From Segnochrobactrum spirostomi (GTDB lineage: Bacteria > Pseudomonadota > Alphaproteobacteria > Rhizobiales > Segnochrobactraceae), in the NCBI RefSeq assembly GCF_009600605.1, contig NZ_VWNA01000001.1:1-64000 (forward strand): a DNA stretch of 64,000 nucleotides, given 5' to 3'. The notes beneath the pieces were generated by a model. It saw only the letters and a program-made list of their open reading frames with translations, was not told the DNA's origin and made no database searches. Shown one piece after another: positions 24,686 through 35,206 of this stretch (the stretch's first letter is position 1; each line of letters begins with the position of its first letter). Both the position numbers and the translations under genes were made by a program.

Positions 24686-25117
24686 TCACTGCCGGTGACG
24701 GTGCTCCTCGTAGCGCAGGTGCAGGCTGACGGTCTGAATCAGGATCGCGGTCGTCCACCCGAACATCAAGATACCGTCGGCCGCCGTGATCGGCGCCATA
24801 AGCCGCGAGTGCGTCGCCGGCAGGATGTCGCCGTAGCCGAGCGTCGTGTAGTTCACGAACGCGAAATAGAAGGCGTCGTGCGGCTTCACGATCGTCCCCT
24901 CCCAGACATAGATCCCGGCCCACAACGCAACCTCGATGAGGTGGGCGAAGATCATCAGAAGCGTCACCAGCGGCATCGACAGGAGCAGCCGCCAGCGGTG
25001 ATTGCGAAGGGTGATCGGCGGGATCTTGTGGTCGAGCTCGACGAGCAGGAACATCGCGCCGAGGTGCACGATGATGCTCGCCACCACCACGAGAGCCGCG
25101 AGCAGGATCGGGATCAT
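24686..25117 (-). CDS. Two-helix ion channel protein (K+-channel filter)
   Basis: The 143-residue membrane protein has a first helix (about 5-27), a second (45-72), and a pore region with the potassium selectivity filter TTLGYGD (about 91-97) followed by a final helix (about 108-130). This is the Ion_trans_2 pattern of small potassium channels. No RCK/TrkA gating domain is attached, so gating is unknown. It is convergent with the glycosyltransferase gene and divergent from creA. Confidence 0.84.
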   Translation of the reverse strand: MIPILLAALVVVASIIVHLGAMFLLVELDHKIPPITLRNHRWRLLLSMPLVTLLMIFAHLIEVALWAGIYVWEGTIVKPHDAFYFAFVNYTTLGYGDILPATHSRLMAPITAADGILMFGWTTAILIQTVSLHLRYEEHRHRQ

Positions 25118-25367
25118 GGACGATCGGCTCCGCTAGGGGATGGAGACCGTCGGAGTGCGACCGGCCGGGGAGGGGCATCGGGTCGGCGACGGCGAGTCGG
25201 TGGAAACCACCGGGATGACGCCACTTCGAACGCGCCGAACCCGATCTTCGTCCGGGTCGTCTAGCCCGCGTGCGGCGAACGCGCAATATCCCCTTCGCGA
25301 ACGACCCGGGATGTCCCATATGAGGCCCGCCGGCCGTTCGCGCCGCCCCGCTTTACAGGAGACCCGC

Positions 25368-25883
25368 TTGGTCATGCGCCGCTTCATGTTGGCCCTCGCC
25401 ACGCTCGCCACCCTCGTCGTGCCCGCGGCGGCGGGCGGCCAGGATCCCGACCTCATCTTCAAGAAGTCCACGACCTGGAAGATGCTCACCCCGGACGACA
25501 AGCTCGCGACCTACGCGATCGACGATCCGGTGGTCGAGGGCGTGTCCTGCTTCTACACCGTGCCCGAAAAGGGCGGCGTGAAGGGGGCGCTCGGAATCGC
25601 CGAGGAGGTGTCGGACATCTCGCTCGCCTGCCGGCAGATCGGCCCGATCAAGTTCAAGGACAAGTTCTCTCAGGGCGACGAGGTGTTCCGCGAGCGCCGC
25701 TCCTTCTTCTTCAAGAAGATGCAGATCGTGCGCGGCTGCGACGTGAAACGAAACGTTCTCGTCTATATCGTCTATTCCGACAAGCTGATCGACGGCAGCC
25801 CGAAGAACTCGACGACGGCGGTGCCGGTGATGCCGTGGGGCGCGGGCGAGACGCCGCCGAACTGCGCCGATTATGTGAAATGA
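25368..25883 (+). CDS. creA: CreA family periplasmic protein
   Basis: The protein of 169-171 residues has a signal peptide (MRRFMLALATLATLVVPAAAG) and the CreA core DPDLIFKKSTTWKMLTPDDKLATYAIDDPVVEGVSCFYTVPEKGGVKGALGIAEEVSDISLACRQIGPI. CreA is widespread in proteobacteria but its function is unknown. GGAG at 25358-25361 is 6 nt before the TTG at 25368 and 12 nt before the ATG at 25374, so the TTG is slightly favoured. It has three conserved cysteines in the mature part (SCFY, LACRQ, RGCD) plus one near the C-terminus (NCADYVK). Confidence 0.9.
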   Translation: MVMRRFMLALATLATLVVPAAAGGQDPDLIFKKSTTWKMLTPDDKLATYAIDDPVVEGVSCFYTVPEKGGVKGALGIAEEVSDISLACRQIGPIKFKDKFSQGDEVFRERRSFFFKKMQIVRGCDVKRNVLVYIVYSDKLIDGSPKNSTTAVPVMPWGAGETPPNCADYVK

Positions 25884-26032
25884 GCGCGCGAAGCGGCCGG
25901 CGACCGAGGCCGGCCGCACCGATCCGCCTCGGCTTCCGCCCCATCCATCCCCGGGGTCTGCGCCTCTTGCATCCCCCGGCTGCGCCGTCCAGTGTGCACC
26001 CGGCGCCGGGACACCGCCGTGGGATGGGATCA

Positions 26033-26473
26033 ATGCTCGACGTGCGTACGCTGACGGTTCGTCTTGTCGCGGTGCTCGCCCTCATGGTGGCCGCGGTCGC
26101 ACCGGCGTCGGCGCAGATCTTCGCCGGCAAACAGTTCGTGGTGATTTCCGACCACGATCCGTTGCGCTTCTCGACCGCGCTCCGCGCGGCGGACGATTTT
26201 TTGGGCGATCAGGGCACCGCCTTCCGCATCATCCTGAATGGGCGCGGCGTCCTCCTCGCCATTCCGGGGACGACCAACGTCCAGAAGGAATATGTCGCGA
26301 TCAAGCGCAAGCGGCCGGGCCTCACCGTCGTCGTCTGCAAGGAGGTCGTCGACGCTTTGCAGAAGGCCAACAAGCGCCGGGTGCCCTACCTGCCGGGCGT
26401 GCAGATTCTGCCCTGCGCAAACCTCAGGGTGCAGCTCGAGCGCGACGGCTATCAGCGGGCGATCGGGTTCTGA
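26033..26473 (+). CDS. Secreted DsrE/DsrF-like protein
   Basis: The 146-residue protein has a signal peptide (to about residue 28, APASAQ) and a mature part that reads like the DsrE/DsrF fold: FVVISDHDPLRFSTALRAADDFL at the start, FRIILNGRGVLLAIPG in the middle and VVVCKEVVDALQK...LPGVQILPCANLRVQLERDGYQRAIGF at the end. Cytoplasmic DsrE proteins carry sulfur on a cysteine; secreted relatives exist with unknown function. Two cysteines (in VVVCKE and LPCANL) remain. The ATG at 26033 is chosen; one at 26024 is possible. The assignment is by pattern only. Confidence 0.62.
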   Translation: MLDVRTLTVRLVAVLALMVAAVAPASAQIFAGKQFVVISDHDPLRFSTALRAADDFLGDQGTAFRIILNGRGVLLAIPGTTNVQKEYVAIKRKRPGLTVVVCKEVVDALQKANKRRVPYLPGVQILPCANLRVQLERDGYQRAIGF

Positions 26474-26543
26474 GCCCAATCCGGTGGACGGCGACGCCGC
26501 AGCCCGTTGACGGCGCGCCGGCGCGCGACCACCTTCAGCGGCC

Positions 26544-26978
26544 ATGACCATCCATCTCGTCAAATTGTGCGTCGGAGCGGACTCGGTCGAGGACCTGCGG
26601 ACGTGGATCGAAGAGCGGATCGCCGAGCGGCGCGCCCGCGGCGAACCCATCGAGCAAACCCATACCACCCGCATGGTGCCGACACGCCGCGAGGAGATTC
26701 TCGACGGCGGCTCGCTCTATTGGGTCATCAAGGGCGTCGTGCAGGTGCGCCAGCGCATCCTCGATATCCGCCCCTTCAAGGATACCGACGGCATCGGCCG
26801 CTGCGATCTGGTGCTGGATCCCGCGCTTGTGCCGACCCAGCGTCAGCCGCGCCGGCCGTTCCAGGGCTGGCGCTATCTGACGGCGAAGGACGCGCCGCGG
26901 GATGTCGGAGGCGGCGCTGGGAGCGACGAACTGCCCGAGCATCTGCGCGAAGCCCTCGCCGAACTGTGCCTTCTCTGA
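26544..26978 (+). CDS. DUF1489 family protein
   Basis: The 144-residue protein matches DUF1489, a family largely confined to alphaproteobacteria: MTIHLVKLCVGADSVEDLRTWIEERI, HTTRMVPTRREEILDGGSLYWVIKGVVQVRQRILDI and the GWRYLTAKDAPRDV end segment. The function is unknown. It is cytoplasmic, has no signal peptide, and is followed after 13 bp by a DnaJ-domain membrane protein, which suggests co-transcription. Confidence 0.9.
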   Translation: MTIHLVKLCVGADSVEDLRTWIEERIAERRARGEPIEQTHTTRMVPTRREEILDGGSLYWVIKGVVQVRQRILDIRPFKDTDGIGRCDLVLDPALVPTQRQPRRPFQGWRYLTAKDAPRDVGGGAGSDELPEHLREALAELCLL

Positions 26979-26991
26979 GGCGGCGGCGAAC

Positions 26992-27693
26992 ATGGGACTT
27001 CTCCTCGGCGTCGCGATCCTCGTCCTCTTCCTGGTGTTCGGGAAAACGTTCGCCGGGGCCAATCCGAAGAAACTTGCGAAACTCGGCAAGTCCGCGGGCG
27101 GTGCCGCCCTCCTCGTGGTAGCGGCCTGGCTGACGCTCACCGGACGCTGGGAGGCCGGCCTTCCGCTCGGGGCAATCGGCCTCGGCCTGCTCGGCTACGG
27201 CAGCGCCTGGGAGACCTTCGCCGCCCGCCATTTCGGGCAGCGACCGGGGATGGCGCGCAGAGCGACATCGTGGATCGAGGTTGCCGTCGACCCCGCGAGC
27301 GGCCGCATCCGGGGAAGGTTCCTCGCCGGACCTTGGGCTGGCACCGACCTCGATCGCCTCTCGCTCGGCGATCTCAAAACTGCTCGGGACCGCCTTTCGG
27401 GCGATGCGGAGAGCGTCGCCCTACTCGAAGCTTATCTCGACGGCCGGGCGCCCCGCTGGCGTGAGAACGTCGACGACGACCCGGCACGGCGGCATCGTGG
27501 CGCGCCGGGCACGGGAGGCATGAGCGAAGAGGAAGCCTATCAGACCCTTGGTCTTCGCCCCGGCGCGACCGAGGAGGAGATCCGCGCCGCGCACCGGAGC
27601 CTGATGAAGCGGGTCCACCCCGACCTCGGCGGTTCGGCGGGCCTTGCGACGCGGCTCAATCTGGCGAAGGAACGTCTTCTCGGTCGCGGCTGA
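26992..27693 (+). CDS. Membrane-anchored DnaJ-domain protein
   Basis: The 233-residue protein has two hydrophobic segments near the N-terminus (about 2-18 and 34-64), a linker, and a C-terminal J-domain (about 180-232: YQTLGLRPGATEEEIRAAHRSLMKRVHPDLGGSAGLATRLNLAKERLLG) with the HPD tripeptide needed to stimulate DnaK ATPase. The topology resembles small TIM14-like J-proteins. It probably recruits DnaK to the membrane; the client is unknown. The ATG at 26992 is 13 bp after the DUF1489 gene. Confidence 0.85.
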   Translation: MGLLLGVAILVLFLVFGKTFAGANPKKLAKLGKSAGGAALLVVAAWLTLTGRWEAGLPLGAIGLGLLGYGSAWETFAARHFGQRPGMARRATSWIEVAVDPASGRIRGRFLAGPWAGTDLDRLSLGDLKTARDRLSGDAESVALLEAYLDGRAPRWRENVDDDPARRHRGAPGTGGMSEEEAYQTLGLRPGATEEEIRAAHRSLMKRVHPDLGGSAGLATRLNLAKERLLGRG

Positions 27694-27759
27694 CGACGAG
27701 TCGGCGCCGGGGGGATTGTTCGAAAACGGCTCGGCGACACTCGTCATCGCGATGGTCCG

Positions 27760-29388
27760 TTACTGGCGCAGGGTCATGCACTCATAGGAGTGCTTCTTGA
27801 GCTGGGAGCAGGCGGCCTTGGCGGCGCGTTCGCTGTCGAAACCGACGAAGCGGGCGCGGTAGAGGGTGGTTCCGCCGCGACGGACCTTCTCGGTGTACGG
27901 CTCGGCCGAGGCGAGCACGCGGCCGCCCTTGCTCTTGGCATTCTTGAGGAAGGCGAGGGCGCGGCTGTGGTCGGGCATCGCGCCGATCTGGATCTGCCAG
28001 CCGGACGGGGCTGCGGCGGCGCTCGACGCGCTGTCGGACGGGTCGGTGGTGGACGAGTCGGTGGTGGACGCATCGGTCTCGATGTCGGTCGCGGAGGGCG
28101 CGCGCGCCACCTGGACCGGTTTCGTCGCCGGCGCCTCGCCGGCCGGATATTCACCGGTCGCGAACGGAGTGTTGGCGAACTGCGTGCGGCTCATCGTGGC
28201 ATTCGCGGCTTCCGCGGCCTGGACCTGGGCGCCGATGGCGTCATAGCGGCTGGTGCGGGTCGGCGCGTTGGTCTCGACGGTGTCGCTGGGCATCGAGGCG
28301 TCGCCCTGGCCGACCCCGTCCTGTTCCGCATAGGACGCGAGCATCAAGGGTTCTCCGTTCGCCTCCTGCGGGGCCTGGGCGACCTGCTGCTCCTGGGTGT
28401 GCGCCGGGGCTGCGGCGAGTGCCGCGCGCGGGGCGGCACTCGGAACCGGGGCCGCCGTCGTCGGCAGAGCATTCGGGCTGTCGCCGCCGAAGCCGGTGGC
28501 GGCGTTCGAGGCGACCATCATGTCGCCGCCGCGCATCGGCTGGGCCTGCGGCAGATAGGTCTCGATCAGCCGCGCGACCTGGGCGTCGCGGCCGGCCGAC
28601 GTCGCGCCACCCATCACCACGGCGATGATGCGGCGGTTGCCGCGCTTGGCGGAGGTGACGATGTTGAAGCCCGAGGCACGGATGAAGCCGGTCTTGATGC
28701 CGTCCACGCCCTCGACCTTGCCGAGCAGGTGGTTGTGGTTGCGGAAGGAGCGGCCCTTGTAGGAATAAACCCGGGTCGAGAAGATCTTGTATTCCTGCGG
28801 GAAGTCGCGCTGGAGCGCGAGCCCGAGCATGGCGAGGTCGTGGGCCGTCGACGCCTGGCCGGCGATCGGCAGGCCGTTCGCGTTGCGGAACGTCGTCGAG
28901 CGCATGCCGATCCGGTGCGCCGTCGCTGTCATGCGCTGGGCGAACACCGGCATCGACCCGGATACGCGCTCGGAAATCACGACGGCGCAATCGTTCGCCG
29001 AGAGTGTCACCAACGCATACATGCAATCGCGCACGGCGACGGTGCTGCCGGCCTTGACGCTGAGTTTGGTCGGCTCCTGGGCGGCGGCGAGGGCGGAGAC
29101 ACGCATCTGGGTGTCGAGGGTGAGCCGGCGGGCCCGCAGCTCCTCGAACAGGATATAGAGCGTCATCATCTTGGTGAGCGACGCAGGGTAGCGCGGCGCG
29201 TCGGCGTTCTTTGCGTAGAGCACGCGGCCGGTCGAAACGTCGAGCACGTAGGCGGCGGAACGATCCCCGGCCGATGCGGCACTCCCCACCATGGCCAAGG
29301 CGCCGACGCCGATCACGGCACGCGTCACGAAGCCACGGCAGGCATCGGCCAGACGGCGACCTCGCAAGCTACGCCAAAGGGTCATCAC
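27760..29388 (-). CDS. D-alanyl-D-alanine carboxypeptidase with SPOR domain
   Basis: The 542-residue penicillin-binding protein has a signal peptide (to about residue 40), an S11 peptidase domain with SxxK at S70-K73 (PASLTK), SxN at S130-N132 (SAND) and KTG at K232-G234, then a long low-complexity linker (about 290-455) rich in A, P, S, T, and a C-terminal SPOR domain (about 460-540, WQIQIGAMPDHSRALAFLKNAK). It removes the terminal D-Ala of peptidoglycan stems in the periplasm. SPOR domains bind glycan strands lacking stem peptides at the division site, so it should localise to the septum. The linker includes a 15-bp tandem DNA repeat. Confidence 0.92.
   Translation of the reverse strand: MMTLWRSLRGRRLADACRGFVTRAVIGVGALAMVGSAASAGDRSAAYVLDVSTGRVLYAKNADAPRYPASLTKMMTLYILFEELRARRLTLDTQMRVSALAAAQEPTKLSVKAGSTVAVRDCMYALVTLSANDCAVVISERVSGSMPVFAQRMTATAHRIGMRSTTFRNANGLPIAGQASTAHDLAMLGLALQRDFPQEYKIFSTRVYSYKGRSFRNHNHLLGKVEGVDGIKTGFIRASGFNIVTSAKRGNRRIIAVVMGGATSAGRDAQVARLIETYLPQAQPMRGGDMMVASNAATGFGGDSPNALPTTAAPVPSAAPRAALAAAPAHTQEQQVAQAPQEANGEPLMLASYAEQDGVGQGDASMPSDTVETNAPTRTSRYDAIGAQVQAAEAANATMSRTQFANTPFATGEYPAGEAPATKPVQVARAPSATDIETDASTTDSSTTDPSDSASSAAAAPSGWQIQIGAMPDHSRALAFLKNAKSKGGRVLASAEPYTEKVRRGGTTLYRARFVGFDSERAAKAACSQLKKHSYECMTLRQ
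28042..28071. repeat. Tandem 15-bp repeat inside the DD-carboxypeptidase linker
   Basis: Two copies of GTCGGTGGTGGACG(A/C) sit side by side and encode the repeated STTD residues of the linker. Such in-frame repeats change the linker length without breaking the protein. Confidence 0.8.
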
Positions 29389-29658
29389 CGGGTCCTTATG
29401 AATGTCGCTGGTCTGCGGAGGGCTGCTCGGATCAGCGAGCCCCTGACCGCTCGCCCGTCGCTTGTCGAGGAGGCTAACGTCGGAGCGGTTAGCGCTTGGT
29501 AAAAGCGCGGCAATCTTCAGGCCTTGTTAAGGCGCTATGCTGCGATGCAAAATGATATTTGACTTCTTTTGTGCGGTGCATATATTGGCCTCCAGACACG
29601 CGAGGCGGCCATGAAGGCGCGCCGGTGCCAATATGAATATCCTCGAAGGATGACGATC
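29389..29658. other. Intergenic region upstream of the phasin gene
   Basis: About 270 bp, AT-rich near 29520-29600. It contains the phasin promoter described separately and, on the minus strand, the unseen promoter of the carboxypeptidase gene. No further gene is visible. Confidence 0.5.
29559..29586 (+). promoter_or_regulatory. Predicted sigma-70 promoter of the phasin gene
   Basis: TTGACT (29559-29564), 16 bp, then TATATT (29581-29586): close to the housekeeping consensus and rare in this GC-rich window. It is about 75 bp upstream of the phasin start. Confidence 0.7.
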
Positions 29659-29994
29659 ATGACCTATGGCTTCGAAGACTTTCAGCGCCTCCAGAAGGAC
29701 AACATCGAAACTGCGGTGAAGAGCTTCGGCGCTTATTCCAAGGGCGTGCAGGCGATTGCCGTCGAGGTGGCCGACTATTCGAAGAAGAACTTCGAAGAGA
29801 CGACCGCCGCCGCGGAAAAGCTGTTCGCCGCTCGCACGCTCGACAAGGCGGTCGAGGTGCAGAGCGAGTACATCCGGCAGAGCTACGAGGGTCTCGTGGC
29901 CCAGCTCACCAAGATCGGCGAGCTTTATGTCGATCTCGCCAAGGACGCCTACAAGCCGTTCGAGGCCGTCGTCGCCAAGGCCTCCGCGAAGTGA
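29659..29994 (+). CDS. Phasin family protein (PHA granule-associated)
   Basis: The 111-residue helical protein matches the Phasin_2 family: TYGFEDFQRLQKDNIETAVKSFGAYSKGVQAIAVEVADYSKKNFEETTAAAEKLFAARTLDKAVEVQSEYIRQSYEGLVAQLTKIGELYVDLAKDAYKPFEAV. Phasins coat polyhydroxyalkanoate granules and control their size. GAAGGA (29644-29649) is adjacent to the ATG at 29650 but 9 nt before the ATG at 29659, so the latter is the better start. A near-consensus sigma-70 promoter precedes and a strong terminator follows, fitting an abundant protein. PHA-related genes appear again near 57-60 kb. Confidence 0.9.
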   Translation: MTYGFEDFQRLQKDNIETAVKSFGAYSKGVQAIAVEVADYSKKNFEETTAAAEKLFAARTLDKAVEVQSEYIRQSYEGLVAQLTKIGELYVDLAKDAYKPFEAVVAKASAK

Positions 29995-30043
29995 GTCTTT
30001 AAGGCGGAGGCCAAGCGCCTCCCGCCATCGACGCGAATTGCCT

Positions 30044-30073
30044 AAACCCGGTCGCCCTGGCGGCCGGGTTTTT
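30044..30073 (+). terminator. Intrinsic terminator after the phasin gene
   Basis: AAACCCGG..CGCC / GGCG.CCGGGTTT pairs across 30044-30073 and runs into TTTTTG. Confidence 0.85.
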
Positions 30074-30301
30074 GCGTTTCAGGCCCGTGCGCGGGCGGCC
30101 GGGCCGCGGAAATGGTGGGCGATTGTGTCAAGACAGCTTCGCTCCATTGCGCGCTGTCAGGATGGCCTTACAATGACCCGATGGCGCCCTACATAGTGTG
30201 ACGTCCGGGCCATGAGGAGCGGCTTGGAGAAGGGGTGTTTCCCCTGGCCACCGCTTCATAACAGACGGACCCGCCTGCGACGGCGGTGTTCCGAAGGTGT
30301 G

Positions 30302-30670
30302 ATGGGGAACGTGCTTACGTCAATGCGGCTCGAACCGAGAATGGGTCCAAACGGGGACCGGCGCGACGACGGGGACCACGGCACTTCCGTGGCCACGCGC
30401 ACGCGGCCGAAGACGAAACGCCCCAGCCTGTACCGTGTCCTGTTGCTGAACGACGACTACACGCCGATGGAGTTCGTCGTGCACGTCGTCGAACGGTTCT
30501 TCCAGAAGAGTCGCGAGGAAGCGACCCGCATCATGCTCCATGTGCATCACCACGGTGTGGGCGAATGCGGCGTCTTCACCTACGAGGTTGCCGAGACCAA
30601 GGTGACACAGGTGATGGATTTTGCGCGCAAGCATCAGCACCCGCTTCAGTGTGTGATGGAAAAGAAGTGA
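30302..30670 (+). CDS. clpS: ATP-dependent Clp protease adaptor
   Basis: The 122-residue protein is ClpS, which binds N-degron substrates (Leu, Phe, Tyr, Trp) and hands them to ClpA. It has a disordered N-terminal tail (about residues 1-40), then [24 protein letters not shown], the [22 protein letters not shown] segment with the N-degron pocket and [10 protein letters not shown]. The ATG at 30302 with AAGG upstream is preferred; the open frame extends further but its residues are not family-like. clpA follows after 9 bp, the standard adaptor-unfoldase pair. Confidence 0.95.
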   Translation: MGNVLTSMRLEPRMGPNGDRRDDGDHGTSVATRTRPKTKRPSLYRVLLLNDDYTPMEFVVHVVERFFQKSREEATRIMLHVHHHGVGECGVFTYEVAETKVTQVMDFARKHQHPLQCVMEKK

Positions 30671-30679
30671 GGAGTTCCC

Positions 30680-33067
<2,388 letters not shown>

Positions 33068-33094
33068 CGTCCTGATCCTTTCGGCATACCAAGC

Positions 33095-33129
33095 AAAAGG
33101 CCCGCGCCGGAAACGACGCGGGCCTTTTT
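33095..33129. terminator. Bidirectional terminator between clpA and the monooxygenase gene
   Basis: AAAAGGCCCGCG and CGCGGGCCTTTTT form a 12-bp stem flanked by A and T runs, so it can stop transcription from both convergent genes. Confidence 0.9.
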
Positions 33130-33133
33130 CATG

Positions 33134-34270
33134 TCAGGGTGCGGCACGCGAGACCGATTCGAAGAGGTCGACGACGCTCCACGGCGCGCCGTCGCCGAAG
33201 AAGCGTGCATGGTTTCGCGCGGAGAGCGCGGCGACGTCCGCGCTGCGGGGAAAAAGCCGGCTTTCATAGTCCATGAGCGCGGCCTCGATGTCGCCGGGAT
33301 GCCGAACGATGGCCGTGGCGAGGTCGGCGCCATCGACCATGGCGAGATTGGCGCCCGCACCGGCGAACGGCGACATGAGATGGGCCGCGTCGCCGACCAG
33401 AGTGAGGCCCGGACGCCGGTCCCACCGATGCCCGACCGGGAGCGTGTAGATAGGACGGAGCACGGGATCGGCCTCGCTGCCGCGGATGAAGGCGGTCAGG
33501 TGGGGCGCCCAGCCTTCGAACTCGTTCGCCACGCGCGCCAGATCGATCCTCGCATCGCGGCCGTTGAGCGCCTGAATCCAGGCCGCAGGCTTGTGCAAGG
33601 CCGCGTAGCCCCGGGCGGTGCCGTCCGCGTAACGGTGAACCATGATGCCTTTGCCGGGAGCGACCGCCATGAGCGTCCCGCTCCCGATCGCGTCGAGCGA
33701 TGAGGCGTGGCGTTCGGTGTCGGTGAGCAGGGCAATTTCGATGAAGCAGGTGCCGGAATAGGTGGGCTGGGTGTCCGAAAGACGGCTCCGGACCTTCGAC
33801 CACGCGCCGTCGGCGCCGACGACCAGATCGGCGACCATCGTCGCACCGTCGGCGAAGCCGACGACCGGCCGGCCTTGGTCCGTCCCGATCGACGTTACCT
33901 TGCGGCCCCAGCGGATCGTGCCGTCGGGCAGCGAGTCGATCAGCATCTGCCGTAGGGCGGCCCTGTCGACTTCCGGACGGCGCGAAGCGACATTCCCCGG
34001 CTGGTCGAAAAGAACGCTGCCGTTCTGGTCGACGACGCGTTTGGCGTCCTCTCCCCGGCGGACGATCGCGCGGAAGGTGTCGATCAGGCCGGCGTCGCGC
34101 AAAGCGCGCTGGCCCGTGTGTTCGTGGATGTCCAGCAGGCCGCCTTGCGACCGCGCGGTGGCGGTCGGTTCGACCTCATAGATAGAGGCGCGGATGCCGT
34201 TCACGTGGAGGACACGCGCCAACACGAGGCCGCCGAGCCCGGCACCAACAATTGTGATGAGGTCGCTCAT
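33134..34270 (-). CDS. FAD-dependent monooxygenase, TetX-like
   Basis: The 378-residue class A flavoprotein monooxygenase has an N-terminal dinucleotide fold (ITIVGAGLGGLVLARVL, residues 4-20), VVGADGAWSKVRSRL (about 165-179) and the FAD-ribitol segment LTLVGDAAHLMSPFAGAGANLAMVDGADLA (about 300-330). The wording GDAAHLMSPFAGAGANLA is characteristic of the TetX/tetracycline-destructase-like group, but many members act on other aromatic substrates, so no drug resistance should be inferred. The ATG at 34270 is chosen because GGAG lies 7 nt upstream; an ATG at 34297 is in frame. It is convergent with clpA across a shared terminator. Confidence 0.85.
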   Translation of the reverse strand: MSDLITIVGAGLGGLVLARVLHVNGIRASIYEVEPTATARSQGGLLDIHEHTGQRALRDAGLIDTFRAIVRRGEDAKRVVDQNGSVLFDQPGNVASRRPEVDRAALRQMLIDSLPDGTIRWGRKVTSIGTDQGRPVVGFADGATMVADLVVGADGAWSKVRSRLSDTQPTYSGTCFIEIALLTDTERHASSLDAIGSGTLMAVAPGKGIMVHRYADGTARGYAALHKPAAWIQALNGRDARIDLARVANEFEGWAPHLTAFIRGSEADPVLRPIYTLPVGHRWDRRPGLTLVGDAAHLMSPFAGAGANLAMVDGADLATAIVRHPGDIEAALMDYESRLFPRSADVAALSARNHARFFGDGAPWSVVDLFESVSRAAP

Positions 34271-34589
34271 TCCAACGCTCCACTGAGCCGCCGGCATCGA
34301 CGATGCGGACGGCTACCCGCGACCGATCGGTCTCGGGCGCTTGTTTCAGGAGACGCTGGCCGAGCTGTGCCTTGGGGCACGGCTGACGTGTACGCGATGG
34401 CCGGGGAGCGATGCGCGCTCGGAGCCGGCGATCGTTTTTCGCGACGAGGGCGAGTTTAGGCGCCGGCTCGTCGGGGGACAAGCACCCGCCGTGCTTTGCG
34501 ACCGCCGGAACGTTGCGAGCTTTTTTCGCCGGTGGCGCGTGGCGGGATATGGCGTATTCTAGTTTCGCGGCCTTACGGGAGCCCGGAAC

Positions 34590-34838
34590 ATGAGCGAACG
34601 CCCCGATCTCAAGGTGATCGTCTCCCATGACGAGGGGGAGGGGATCTGGTTCGTCCTCTCGTCGGACATCCCCGGTCTTATCGTCGAAGCGCCGACCTAC
34701 GACGCTCTCATCGAGATCGTCACCGATGCTGCCGCTGACCTCGTCGAGGCTAATCTGCTCGATTATCGCGGCCCGTCAGATGCGTCGATTCCGCTGAACT
34801 TCCAGTACCACGCAAAGGCGCGGCGACAGGCCGCCTAA
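34590..34838 (+). CDS. hicB: HicB-type antitoxin (DUF1902-like)
   Basis: The 82-residue protein has the partial RNase H fold of HicB antitoxins (LKVIVSHDEGEGIWFVLSSDIPGLIVEAPTYDALIEIVTDAAADLVEAN) and lacks a long C-terminal DNA-binding domain. HicB binds and silences HicA. A GGAG precedes the ATG at 34590. The toxin gene follows after 8 bp, so this is antitoxin-first order, the common layout for this subtype. Autorepression would need a ribbon-helix-helix or partner, not visible here. Confidence 0.87.
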   Translation: MSERPDLKVIVSHDEGEGIWFVLSSDIPGLIVEAPTYDALIEIVTDAAADLVEANLLDYRGPSDASIPLNFQYHAKARRQAA

Positions 34839-34846
34839 GGTGCCGG

Positions 34847-35044
34847 ATGGGGGGCAATCTCTATCCTGAACTGAGCGCGCTCTTGAGAGCCGCAGGATGC
34901 TACGTCGTCCGCCAAGGTAAGGGCTCCCATGAAATCTGGTACAGCCCCGTCAGTCAGATGAAGCTGACCGTGCCCCGAGACACGACCAAGCGACACACCG
35001 CGAATGCTGTTCTGAAGGCCGCGGGTTTGCCGAAGCGGTTCTAA
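34847..35044 (+). CDS. hicA: HicA-type mRNA interferase toxin
   Basis: The 65-residue protein has the dsRBD-like HicA fold: LYPELSALLRAAGCYVVRQGKGSHEIWYSPVSQMKLTVPRDTTKRHTANAVLKAAGLPKRF, including the catalytic histidine in GKGSHEIW. HicA cleaves mRNA and stops growth when HicB is lost. AAGG precedes the ATG at 34847, 8 bp after hicB. Both genes have intact frames, so the pair looks functional. Confidence 0.9.
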   Translation: MGGNLYPELSALLRAAGCYVVRQGKGSHEIWYSPVSQMKLTVPRDTTKRHTANAVLKAAGLPKRF

Positions 35045-35165
35045 TCGATGCCAGGATCGCGCCGTAGGGGATGACGACGGAGAGCGGGGAGGTCTCCGCG
35101 GAACAGGCGCGATGCCAGTTCGGCACAACCAGGAGTCATAACAACTCTAGGAGACCTAACGACCC

Positions 35166-35206
35166 GGCCTCCGCCCGCTCACCGACTTGGCCTCCGCCCG
35201 ATCACC
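35166..35206. repeat. 18-bp direct repeat at the 3' end of the HIT gene
   Basis: GGCCTCCGCCCG(C/A)TCACC occurs at 35166-35183 and 35189-35206, separated by GACTT. The second copy includes the stop codon of the HIT gene, so the repeat is a partial duplication of that gene's end. Confidence 0.75.
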
